DNA of 15,070 bases from JBDSTW01 sp039914705 (lineage in GTDB: Bacteria; Pseudomonadota; Gammaproteobacteria; SURF-13): contig JBDSOT010000165.1 of NCBI GenBank assembly GCA_039914705.1, forward strand, positions 1 through 15,070, in the 5' to 3' direction. The notes below the pieces were generated by a model. That model was not told the DNA's origin and searched no databases. It saw only the letters and a program-made list of their open reading frames with translations. The translations under genes and the position numbers were made by a program. Every line of letters begins with the position of its first letter. Position 1 is the stretch's first letter. Positions 9,391-15,070 of this stretch are shown piece after piece.

Positions 9391-10455
9391 ATGACCACAC
9401 TTAAAAACGACCGCCTGCTGCGCGCTTTGATGCGCGAACCCGTGGATGTGACACCGGTATGGATGATGCGTCAGGCGGGCCGTTATCTGCCGGAGTATCG
9501 CGCTACGCGTCAACGCGCCGGCGACTTTATGAAACTGTGCATGACGCCCGATTTCGCCTGCGAGGTCACACTGCAACCTCTGGAGCGCTTTCCACTAGAT
9601 GCCGCGATTCTGTTCTCGGACATCCTCACCATTCCCGACGCCATGGGCCTCGGTCTGTATTTCTCCGAGGGTGAGGGTCCGCGTTTTAAAAAGCCGGTGC
9701 GCACGCGCGCCGATGTCGAGGCACTGGCCGTGCCCGATCCTGAGATTGAGTTGCGCTATGTGATGGACGCCGTGCGTCTTATCCGCCGTGAACTGGCCGG
9801 ACGCGTGCCGCTTATTGGCTTTGCCGGCAGTCCATGGACGTTGGCGACTTATATGATTGAAGGTGCGGGCAGCAAGGAATTCGCACATTGCAAGCGCATG
9901 ATGTTCGACGAACCCACGTTGATGCACAAGATTCTGGATGTCACCGCGCGTTCGGTAACGTCATATCTCAATGCGCAAGTCGCCGCGGGCGCACAGGCCT
10001 TGATGATCTTCGATACCTGGGGTGGCGTGCTGACCCCGCGTGATTATCGCGAGTTCTCGTTGAATTATATGCAGCAGATCGTGGCAAACCTCACGCGGGA
10101 AAACGAAGGCCGGCGCGTGCCTATTATTTTATTTACCAAGAATGGCGGTCAGTGGCTGGAGACGATGGCGGCTACGGGTTGCGATGCCTTGGGTGTGGAC
10201 TGGACAACCGATCTTGCGGGCGCGCGGGCGCGCGTTGGAGATAAGGTCGCTTTACAGGGCAATATGGATCCTTCAGTGCTGTATGCCTCGCCTGCGCGCA
10301 TTCGAGCAGAAGTGGAAACCATTCTTGCCAGCTACGGACACGGCAATGGCCATGTGTTTAATTTGGGCCACGGCATCCATCAGCATGTTGATCCTGATCG
10401 TGCGGCGGAATTCGTCAAGGCCGTGCATGACTTGAGCGCGCGCTATCATATTTAA
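9391..10455 (+). CDS. hemE: Uroporphyrinogen III decarboxylase
   Basis: Removes four acetate carboxyl groups from uroporphyrinogen III to give coproporphyrinogen III in cytosolic haem synthesis, with no cofactor. The 354-aa length is normal. Both family signatures are present: RQAGRYLPEY (27-36) near the N-terminus and GFAGSPWTLATYMIEG (143-158), including the conserved Tyr at 154. The catalytic Asp is in FSDIL (D77), and GHGIHQHVDP near the C-terminus holds the conserved His. An AAGG at 9376-9379 is a loosely spaced ribosome site. It lies 75 bp after gltD, an arrangement seen in several proteobacteria. Downstream it converges with the bactofilin operon, and I see no clear terminator between them. 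Confidence 0.97.
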   Translation: MTTLKNDRLLRALMREPVDVTPVWMMRQAGRYLPEYRATRQRAGDFMKLCMTPDFACEVTLQPLERFPLDAAILFSDILTIPDAMGLGLYFSEGEGPRFKKPVRTRADVEALAVPDPEIELRYVMDAVRLIRRELAGRVPLIGFAGSPWTLATYMIEGAGSKEFAHCKRMMFDEPTLMHKILDVTARSVTSYLNAQVAAGAQALMIFDTWGGVLTPRDYREFSLNYMQQIVANLTRENEGRRVPIILFTKNGGQWLETMAATGCDALGVDWTTDLAGARARVGDKVALQGNMDPSVLYASPARIRAEVETILASYGHGNGHVFNLGHGIHQHVDPDRAAEFVKAVHDLSARYHI

Positions 10456-10529
10456 AACAACGATAAAATGAATTCCAAGATTTACAGGAGGAAGGTTAGC
10501 GCTCCGTATATAAAGAAAACTGCTAATTG

Positions 10530-11189
10530 TTAATCGTCAAGAATAAACAGATGTTCATGCATGCCGTTGCGTAGCAAAAATGTTTTATCCACTTTAAAAC
10601 TGGGCATGAGCCTGGCGAGATTAGGCTCTCTGTAGCGCATGTTAATCCGTCTGCCGGTGACAATAGGTGGAGAGATTAAATTTTCCTGATCGAGAATCTT
10701 GAACCCAATCGGTTGATCGGATACGTACTGGTTATTTGTGGTAAGCGAAAAAAGCACTGCTCGGCGATTGCAAAACTGACTGAGATGGGCAACCAGCGCT
10801 TGCAGTTGCTCACGCGTCAGATAATTAAACAAATCCCAGGTAAAGATCAGGTCGAAACGCGTGTCCTTCGAGTAGGACAGGATGTGTTTAAAACTTTTTT
10901 CTTTGGAATTTGTATCAGCATCAGGGACGCCTTCGCTTAGGGCTAAGGCGTCCGCCTGCTTTAAAGAATCGTAGAGATCCTCGATCCGGATTTTGCTTGC
11001 ATAGTGCGAATAGAAGTCAACGTTTTCCCTAACCGCTGGTCCTAAATCCAGAATAGCGTACTTTTTATCGTCGCGTAGATTCCGGCATAGCATTTTCAGC
11101 GCAAGCGATCCCTGAGTCACCCATTCCGGCGGGGCGGCCTCGTTGGTAACTTGATTTATTGCAGGCTTATCCTCAGATGACCGCATCAT
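10530..11189 (-). CDS. Methyltransferase-fold protein next to bactofilin
   Basis: A 219-aa soluble protein with the layout of a class I SAM-dependent methyltransferase. The strand-loop KYAILDLGPAVREN (43-56) sits where motif I belongs, an acidic strand end IRIEDLYD (67-74) follows, and RFDLIFTWDLFNYL (111-124) resembles the motif IV region. Motif I lacks the usual GxGxG, so SAM binding is uncertain and the protein may be non-catalytic or methylate an unknown target. No signal peptide or membrane segment is seen. Its ATG overlaps the bactofilin stop (ATGA), which argues for translational coupling and a shared role. I recall similar proteins beside bactofilin genes in other proteobacteria but cannot verify this here. 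Function is unknown; role in cell envelope or shape is inference from its neighbour. Confidence 0.8.
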   Translation of the reverse strand: MMRSSEDKPAINQVTNEAAPPEWVTQGSLALKMLCRNLRDDKKYAILDLGPAVRENVDFYSHYASKIRIEDLYDSLKQADALALSEGVPDADTNSKEKSFKHILSYSKDTRFDLIFTWDLFNYLTREQLQALVAHLSQFCNRRAVLFSLTTNNQYVSDQPIGFKILDQENLISPPIVTGRRINMRYREPNLARLMPSFKVDKTFLLRNGMHEHLFILDD

Positions 11190-11722
11190 CCCATTCGAGG
11201 ATTGGCTTTGACTCCTTGCTCCATCTTGCCTGATTGGTCGTATGCTGCCTTGCCCTGTTCAGGATTGGCGGCCACAGGTTTGATTTCGGCCATAACTGAA
11301 TTACTTGAATAGACTTTATCAGTGGACTTTGGCTCCATATCGATGCTGCCCTTGAACTTGGAACCGTCTTCCAGTGTTACGCGCGGGGCGATAATGTCGC
11401 CGCGTACGCTGCTCGTTTTACACAGCACAATCTGCTCTTCTCCGTAGAGAGTGCCCTGCACGTCGCCCTCGATACTGATAATCCTGGCACGCATCTCGGC
11501 ACGCACCACACCTTTTTTGCCCACTGTAATCTTATGCTGTTTTAGATCAATCTTACCTTCGATGCGGCCGTCAATAAGCAGATCCTCGTCACCGGTCAAG
11601 TCGCCTTTGATAGATATGGTAGAACCGATACTGGCGCGCCCGGAGTTAGACTTTTCCGGCACTATGTAGTTGCCGATGCCCGGCTCAGGTTGCACGGAAT
11701 TACTATCGTCTTTTTTCCACAT
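11186..11722 (-). CDS. Bactofilin (polymer-forming cytoskeletal protein)
   Basis: A 178-aa bactofilin, the family of bacterial beta-helical proteins that polymerise without nucleotide and serve as scaffolds for cell shape, wall synthesis or polar structures. The core (about 30-140) is a run of short beta repeats: SIGSTISIKGDLTGDEDLLI, then IDGRIEGKI, VGKKGVVRAEM, IEGDVQGTLYG and VRGDIIAPRV. The flanking N- and C-terminal tails are polar and probably disordered, as in the family. I chose the start MWKKDD, with a G-run seven bases upstream. An ATG 33 nt earlier would fall at or before the predicted transcription start. It is the first gene of a two-gene operon with the methyltransferase-fold protein. 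There is no adjacent M23 peptidase, unlike in some other bactofilin loci. Confidence 0.92.
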   Translation of the reverse strand: MWKKDDSNSVQPEPGIGNYIVPEKSNSGRASIGSTISIKGDLTGDEDLLIDGRIEGKIDLKQHKITVGKKGVVRAEMRARIISIEGDVQGTLYGEEQIVLCKTSSVRGDIIAPRVTLEDGSKFKGSIDMEPKSTDKVYSSNSVMAEIKPVAANPEQGKAAYDQSGKMEQGVKANPRMG

Positions 11723-11757
11723 AAAACCCCCGCTGATATGATGTATATTGAACAATA

Positions 11758-11786
11758 ACTCTATTTACGTAAATTACATAAGTCAA
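11758..11786 (-). promoter_or_regulatory. Predicted bactofilin promoter with palindrome
   Basis: Read on the minus strand, TTGACT (11781-11786) and TAGAGT (11758-11763) are 17 bp apart, with transcription predicted near 11750 and a leader of about 28 nt. The spacer contains the perfect 12-bp palindrome ATTTACGTAAAT (11763-11774), which touches the -10 box. A protein bound there would block or alter promoter opening. Its inner TTACGTAA recurs at 11961-11968 on the birA side of the same gap. Confidence 0.5.
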
Positions 11787-12014
11787 GGTAAGTCTGAATC
11801 TGTGCTAGCGTACCACCAATTCCGAAATTTTTACGGTAACTGGCCATTGATGAAATAATTATTTAATATAAACATTAGGTTGCATACAACTTTAATCGCG
11901 CCTTTGAACAAAATACCAATCTTTACATATGCCAATCCATAACAATATCGTCTATAAATGTTACGTAATGCTGACATTATTGCTATGCACAGAGCGCGCC
12001 ATCCGGATTGCCGC
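11787..12014. other. AT-rich divergent region before birA
   Basis: Noncoding stretch between the divergent bactofilin and birA genes. It is clearly AT-richer than its neighbours and has no conserved ORF. TATAAA at 11953-11958 could be a -10 box for birA, but no -35 at a proper distance is evident. A second TTACGTAA lies at 11961-11968. An in-frame ATG at 11958 would extend BirA by 19 residues, but that sequence shows no domain and overlaps the possible -10. Confidence 0.4.
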
Positions 12015-12866
12015 ATGATCCAGCGCGCCCAAATGCTGGATGCAGAACTCATCTTAAGCAGCCTGAACGATAGCGAGCGTGCGCATGTTACACAGTTGGA
12101 GGTACTCCCCGAGGTGGACTCCACTAATCTCTACCTGATGCGCAAGGCAGGCCAGGGCGCGCCAAGCGGAACAATATGCCTGGCCGAGCAACAGTATGCT
12201 GGACGTGGGCAGCGCGGAAAAAACTGGGTTTCGCCGCCCGCTTGTAATATCTATCTCTCCGTATTGTGGCAATTCACCCCCCGCACGACGGCCGGACTCA
12301 GTATTGCGATGGGCGTTGCCGTTGCGCGCGCCTTAGCTGCGATGGGCATCGCGGAAGTCCAGTTGAAATGGCCTAATGATGTCATGTGGCGGGGGCGCAA
12401 GCTTGCGGGCATCCTGATCGACATGGCAACGCGGCCTTCTGGTGAACACTATGCCGTCATCGGCGTTGGCCTCAATGTCGCCATGCCTGTGCAGCAGGCA
12501 ATCGGCATTGATCAGCCCTGGATTGATGTGCAAGGGATTCTGGGCCGGCCTGTCGTGCGCAATCACTGTGCGGGGTTATTAGTCCGGCATCTGCTGCACG
12601 CACTACGCGAATTTCAATCCTCAGGGCTTGCAGGGTTCGAACAGGAATGGACAAAACTCGACATGTTTGTGAACAAGCAGGTGAACGTGCAAACGCCAGA
12701 GGGAATTATTACCGGGAGCGCCCAAGGTATTGGTGCTGATGGATCGTTCAGATTGCTGTTGGCCAATGGGCAGATACGCCGCTATCAATCCGCAGAGGTC
12801 AATGTGAAACTTGATGACCCGCCCACGCGAACATACGTTAGGGCCGAAGTCCTTGAACAGCGATAG
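12015..12866 (+). CDS. birA: Biotin-[acetyl-CoA-carboxylase] ligase, no HTH domain
   Basis: Activates biotin with ATP to biotinyl-AMP and attaches it to the lysine of the BCCP subunit of acetyl-CoA carboxylase. From the chosen ATG (283 aa) the catalytic domain shows EVDSTN (33-38), the biotinyl-AMP loop GRGQRG (63-68), KWPNDV (118-123), KLAGIL (129-134) and GVGLNV (150-155), followed by the small C-terminal SH3-like domain. The roughly 60-residue helix-turn-helix domain that makes E. coli BirA a repressor is absent: the frame is closed by TAA at 11955-11957 and no such domain is seen upstream. It should therefore be a ligase only. The exact start (11958, 11985, 12015 or 12033) is uncertain because none has a good ribosome site. 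The 3' end overlaps coaX. Confidence 0.93.
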   Translation: MIQRAQMLDAELILSSLNDSERAHVTQLEVLPEVDSTNLYLMRKAGQGAPSGTICLAEQQYAGRGQRGKNWVSPPACNIYLSVLWQFTPRTTAGLSIAMGVAVARALAAMGIAEVQLKWPNDVMWRGRKLAGILIDMATRPSGEHYAVIGVGLNVAMPVQQAIGIDQPWIDVQGILGRPVVRNHCAGLLVRHLLHALREFQSSGLAGFEQEWTKLDMFVNKQVNVQTPEGIITGSAQGIGADGSFRLLLANGQIRRYQSAEVNVKLDDPPTRTYVRAEVLEQR

Positions 12867-13608
12867 CATCTTTTTAGTCGATGCAGGCAATACCCGTGTC
12901 AAGTGGGCGTGGTTACGTGAGCATAATCTGCAAGAGCCGGGCAGCGCCTTGCACGATAGTTTTTTTGATTTAGCTAATTCAATACTGATGCAGGGCATGC
13001 GGCCACTACGAGTTGTAGTATCCAATGTTGCCGGAGATGAGTTTGCAAAAAAGCTCGTGGCTAATGTAAAGCATTGCTGGCAATTACAACCTGAATTTAT
13101 TGTGCCATGCGCCACGGCCTTTGGCGTCACTAACGCCTATACCGATGCCGGCAAATTAGGCGCCGACCGCTGGGCTACCTTGATTGCGGCACATCACGCT
13201 AAGTTCGGTGCCAGCTGCATCGTCGACTGCGGCACCGCCATCACCATTGATGCCATCACCGCCGCAGGTAAGCACCTCGGCGGTGTTATCCTGCCGGGCC
13301 TTGCGTGCATGCAAACCGCGCTCGCCGGCAATACGCAGGGCCTGACCTATACAATAAGTGATCGCGTAGCAAACCTGACCCCGCTGGCCCAGGATACCGA
13401 CAGCGCCATCAGCAGCGGCAGCCTGTATGCTGCGATAGCCGCGATTGATCGTATCGTGGCGGATATATCAACGGTTTTGGAGATTAAAGGTAATATTATC
13501 ACTGGCGGCGATGCGGCGCGTCTCATGCCTCTGCTGGCTACACACTATCACTTTGAACCAAACCTGGTACTACAGGGTTTAGCCGTTATCGCGAGGGCAT
13601 CTGCATGA
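12853..13608 (+). CDS. coaX: Type III pantothenate kinase
   Basis: Phosphorylates pantothenate, the first step of coenzyme A synthesis. It belongs to the ASKHA-fold type III class, which is not feedback-inhibited by CoA. I prefer a TTG start that overlaps birA by 14 nt: it has AGGG nine bases upstream, gives the usual 251 aa, and puts the phosphate-binding DAGNTRVKW (10-18) at the N-terminus. ATGs at 12811 and 12814 would add 13-14 residues of no family likeness. Further motifs are GADRW (103-107), DCGTAITID (125-133), GGVILPG, and IITGGDA near the C-terminus. The birA-coaX pairing is classic; in Neisseria the two are fused, and in Bordetella the CoaX homologue is called Baf. The stop overlaps the next gene by ATGA. 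Confidence 0.93.
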   Translation: MNSDSIFLVDAGNTRVKWAWLREHNLQEPGSALHDSFFDLANSILMQGMRPLRVVVSNVAGDEFAKKLVANVKHCWQLQPEFIVPCATAFGVTNAYTDAGKLGADRWATLIAAHHAKFGASCIVDCGTAITIDAITAAGKHLGGVILPGLACMQTALAGNTQGLTYTISDRVANLTPLAQDTDSAISSGSLYAAIAAIDRIVADISTVLEIKGNIITGGDAARLMPLLATHYHFEPNLVLQGLAVIARASA

Positions 13609-13808
13609 AGGCATTGTTTATCTTACTCGTCTTATTGAACCTCAGCTTTTTGGCTTGGCAAGTTAATAATGAGGAACCCGGCTTCACGCCACCAGCCTAT
13701 GAAAATTCGGCGGACAACAGCAAGCGGCTGGTGCTGTTGCGCGAGCTTGACGCGGAAATGGCCAAAATGAATTCGCCCAGTAACTCACCAGAAGCGTCAA
13801 GCCAATAA
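13605..13808 (+). CDS. Small membrane-anchored protein, unknown function
   Basis: A 67-aa protein with one N-terminal hydrophobic segment (about 3-19, ALFILLVLLNLSFLAW) after a single Lys, then a short polar, acidic tail ending in a Ser/Pro/Asn-rich stretch. It should sit in the inner membrane with the tail in the periplasm, though a non-cleaved or cleaved signal cannot be told apart. The start overlaps the coaX stop (ATGA), so it is translated with that operon. In related bacteria the gene after coaX often encodes a membrane-anchored SPOR-domain protein of greater length. Here the anchor and linker look similar but no SPOR domain follows in any frame before the tRNA. It may be a shortened relative or an unrelated small protein. 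Confidence 0.65.
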   Translation: MKALFILLVLLNLSFLAWQVNNEEPGFTPPAYENSADNSKRLVLLRELDAEMAKMNSPSNSPEASSQ

Positions 13809-13941
13809 GATTACCCTGAAACTAAAAATATTACTGGAACCGGAAGAATTGCCTTCCCGTGGGTGAACACCTAAAATGCAGACCACATCAATGTTATAAC
13901 TATTCGTATCGCCAAGGATGGCCAAGTCATTATCGAATTAT

Positions 13942-14017
13942 GCTGGCGTAGCTCAGTTGGTAGAGCAGCTGATTTGTAATCAGCCGGTCGGGGGTTCGAC
14001 TCCTCTCGCCAGCTCCA
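13942..14017 (+). tRNA. tRNA-Thr(UGU)
   Basis: A complete cloverleaf can be folded by hand: acceptor stem GCTGGCG/CGCCAGC (13942-13948 with 14007-14013), D-arm GCTC-GAGC, anticodon stem GCTGA/TCAGC with loop TTTGTAA and anticodon TGT (13975-13977), variable loop CGGTC, T-stem GGGGG/CCTCT with loop TTCGACT (two G-U pairs), discriminator T and encoded CCA (14015-14017). It reads ACA threonine codons. In many proteobacteria this tRNA heads a tRNA-Thr-Tyr-Gly-Thr-tuf cluster; no second tRNA follows within this window. Confidence 0.97.
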
Positions 14018-14303
14018 AAATTTTCAAAGACTTACTCATTTTCCAAGCCCCACCGGGTTAACCTTGTTGTGCCACACACCCACGAAGAAATCTTCAAATT
14101 TTTTCAACCAGATTTCCTTACCAAATGATAGCTGCGCCTACAGGGGCAAAATCATCTGACGGAAACGTTGCCAGACTGTTAAAATTTCTGCCTATATTTT
14201 AGCGTACTGCAACCATTTGCAAGGTGGCCCCTTGCAGTGCCGCGTCAATTGCTGAATCTCAGTCGGACGCGAGCGTGAAAAACTCACTTAGGCAAGATGC
14301 CCC
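14018..14303. other. AT-richer gap between tRNA-Thr and MmeI-like gene
   Basis: 286 bp without a supported gene. It holds a candidate promoter for the following gene, TTGCCA (14168-14173) and TATATT (14193-14198), whose 19-bp spacing is long. There is also a 7-bp inverted repeat TGCAAGG-N5-CCTTGCA (14218-14236) without a T-run. I find no second copy of the tRNA 3' end (attachment site duplicate), no integrase and no further tRNA. A 19-codon GTG-started frame at 14069-14128 is too short to call. Confidence 0.4.
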
Positions 14304-15070
14304 ATGAACGCAGTAGAAATCGAAGCAGCCATTTCTGACCTCGCCCTTGAGCCCTTCGACGCTGCGGAGTTTCCGTTCGCCTTCCTGGCTGCTTTCGGCA
14401 ATAAGGAAATCACCCTCAAGCGCTTACGTTCAGGTAACAGCAACAATTCGGATGTGCCCGGCGGCGTGCTCCAGAGCAGAAATATCCATATCGCTGTGTG
14501 TAAGACCGACACTGTAGGCGAAACCCTCAAGGCCCTGCGCGCCAGCCCGGCCACGGGCAAGGCCAAGGCCAAGTTCATCCTCGCCACCGACGGGCAGACG
14601 TTGGAGGCAGAAGAACTCGTCAGCGGCGAAACCATCGCCTGCGCCTATCAAGACTTTCCCAACCATTTCGGCTTTTTCCTGCCGCTGGCCGGCATCTCCA
14701 CCATCAAGGAGATTAAGGACAACCCCATCGACGTGCGCGCCACCGGGCGACTGAACAAGCTCTACGTCGAGCTGCTGCGCGAAAACCCGGACTGGGCCGC
14801 CAAGGAGCGCCGCCCAGACATGAACCACTTCATGGCCCGGCTGATTTTTTGTTTCTTTGCGGAAGACACCGACATCTTCAACGGTGAGGGGCTATTCACC
14901 AAGACGGTTGAGCAGTACAGTGAACGTGACGGTTCTAACACCCATCATGTGCTGTCCGAAATCTTCCGCGCTATGAATACCAAGCCTGCCGAACGGGCTT
15001 CCGGTAACTTTCGCCCTTGGGCGGACCAATTCCCGTATGTCAACGGTGGATTGTTCTCCGGCTCCACCTC
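14304..15070 (+). CDS. MmeI-like DNA methyltransferase/RM protein, 5' part
   Basis: The first 255 codons of a large protein, open to the window end. The N-terminus (EFPFAFLAAFGNKEITLKRL, 22-41) and the helical block MNHFMARLIFCFFAEDTDIF (173-192), followed by FPYVNGGLFSGST, are what I recognise as the N-terminal and helical spacer regions of MmeI-like proteins (class I SAM-dependent DNA methyltransferase family). In the complete family an adenine methylase domain with an NPPY motif and a target-recognition domain follow; both would lie outside the window. MmeI itself joins cleavage and methylation in one chain, but some relatives act as methylases in larger defence systems, so restriction activity cannot be claimed. 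The ATG has only a weak TAGG upstream. Position beside a tRNA suggests an acquired gene. Confidence 0.85.
   Translation, partial: MNAVEIEAAISDLALEPFDAAEFPFAFLAAFGNKEITLKRLRSGNSNNSDVPGGVLQSRNIHIAVCKTDTVGETLKALRASPATGKAKAKFILATDGQTLEAEELVSGETIACAYQDFPNHFGFFLPLAGISTIKEIKDNPIDVRATGRLNKLYVELLRENPDWAAKERRPDMNHFMARLIFCFFAEDTDIFNGEGLFTKTVEQYSERDGSNTHHVLSEIFRAMNTKPAERASGNFRPWADQFPYVNGGLFSGST

Noticed and set aside
13842..13857. GGAAG-N6-CTTCC hairpin after the small membrane protein
   Set aside because: The stem is only 5 bp and no T-run follows, so a terminator call is not justified.
14069..14128. GTG-started 19-codon frame (VPHTHEEIFKFFQPDFLTK) after the tRNA
   Set aside because: It looked like the start of a transposase or nuclease-family protein, but it is too short, has no ribosome site and could be chance.
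14218..14236. TGCAAGG-N5-CCTTGCA as a tRNA or operon terminator
   Set aside because: The 7-bp stem has no T-run after it and lies 200 bp past the tRNA end.
1..15070. CRISPR array or tandem repeats
   Set aside because: No regularly spaced direct repeats were seen on reading the window; the only repeats are the inverted pair at 3031-3108.

Overview
The window looks like a chromosomal housekeeping segment of a proteobacterium, most likely a betaproteobacterium of the Nitrosomonadales/Gallionellaceae kind. Four things point that way: the gene order aroK-aroB-dgt-gltB-gltD-hemE, a GltD that begins MGKPTGFMEIER, a biotin ligase without a DNA-binding domain next to a type III pantothenate kinase, and a dRS3-like repeat of the type known from Neisseria. 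A gammaproteobacterium is not excluded. The taxonomy is inferred from recalled family patterns, not from a search.

Left block (about 1-10455, all + strand): shikimate kinase (aroK) and 3-dehydroquinate synthase (aroB) of the aromatic pathway; a dGTPase-like HD phosphohydrolase (dgt) starting inside the aroB stop codon; a 261-bp gap with an inverted repeat pair and a good sigma-70 promoter; both glutamate synthase subunits (gltB and gltD, overlapping by 8 nt); then uroporphyrinogen decarboxylase (hemE). The block joins aromatic precursor synthesis, nucleotide pool control, nitrogen assimilation and haem synthesis. Glutamate from GltBD is the usual precursor of haem in these bacteria.

Middle block (10530-11722, - strand): a two-gene operon of a bactofilin and a methyltransferase-fold protein of unknown role, converging on hemE. 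It is divergent from birA across an AT-rich region that holds a promoter with a 12-bp perfect palindrome in its spacer.

Right block (about 12015-13808, + strand): birA, coaX and a small membrane-anchored protein, each overlapping the next. BirA attaches biotin to acetyl-CoA carboxylase and CoaX makes 4'-phosphopantetheine precursor, so both are cofactor steps that feed fatty acid synthesis. A tRNA-Thr(UGU) gene follows.

Right edge (14018-15070): just past the tRNA the housekeeping content stops. A 286-bp AT-richer gap leads into the first 255 codons of a large MmeI-like restriction-modification protein that is cut by the window end. This is the only accessory-looking part, and it may be the start of a defence island placed beside the tRNA gene. 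Nothing else in the window looks like an undescribed system. The less ordinary points are the island edge, the bactofilin-linked methyltransferase-like protein and the palindrome in the bactofilin promoter.
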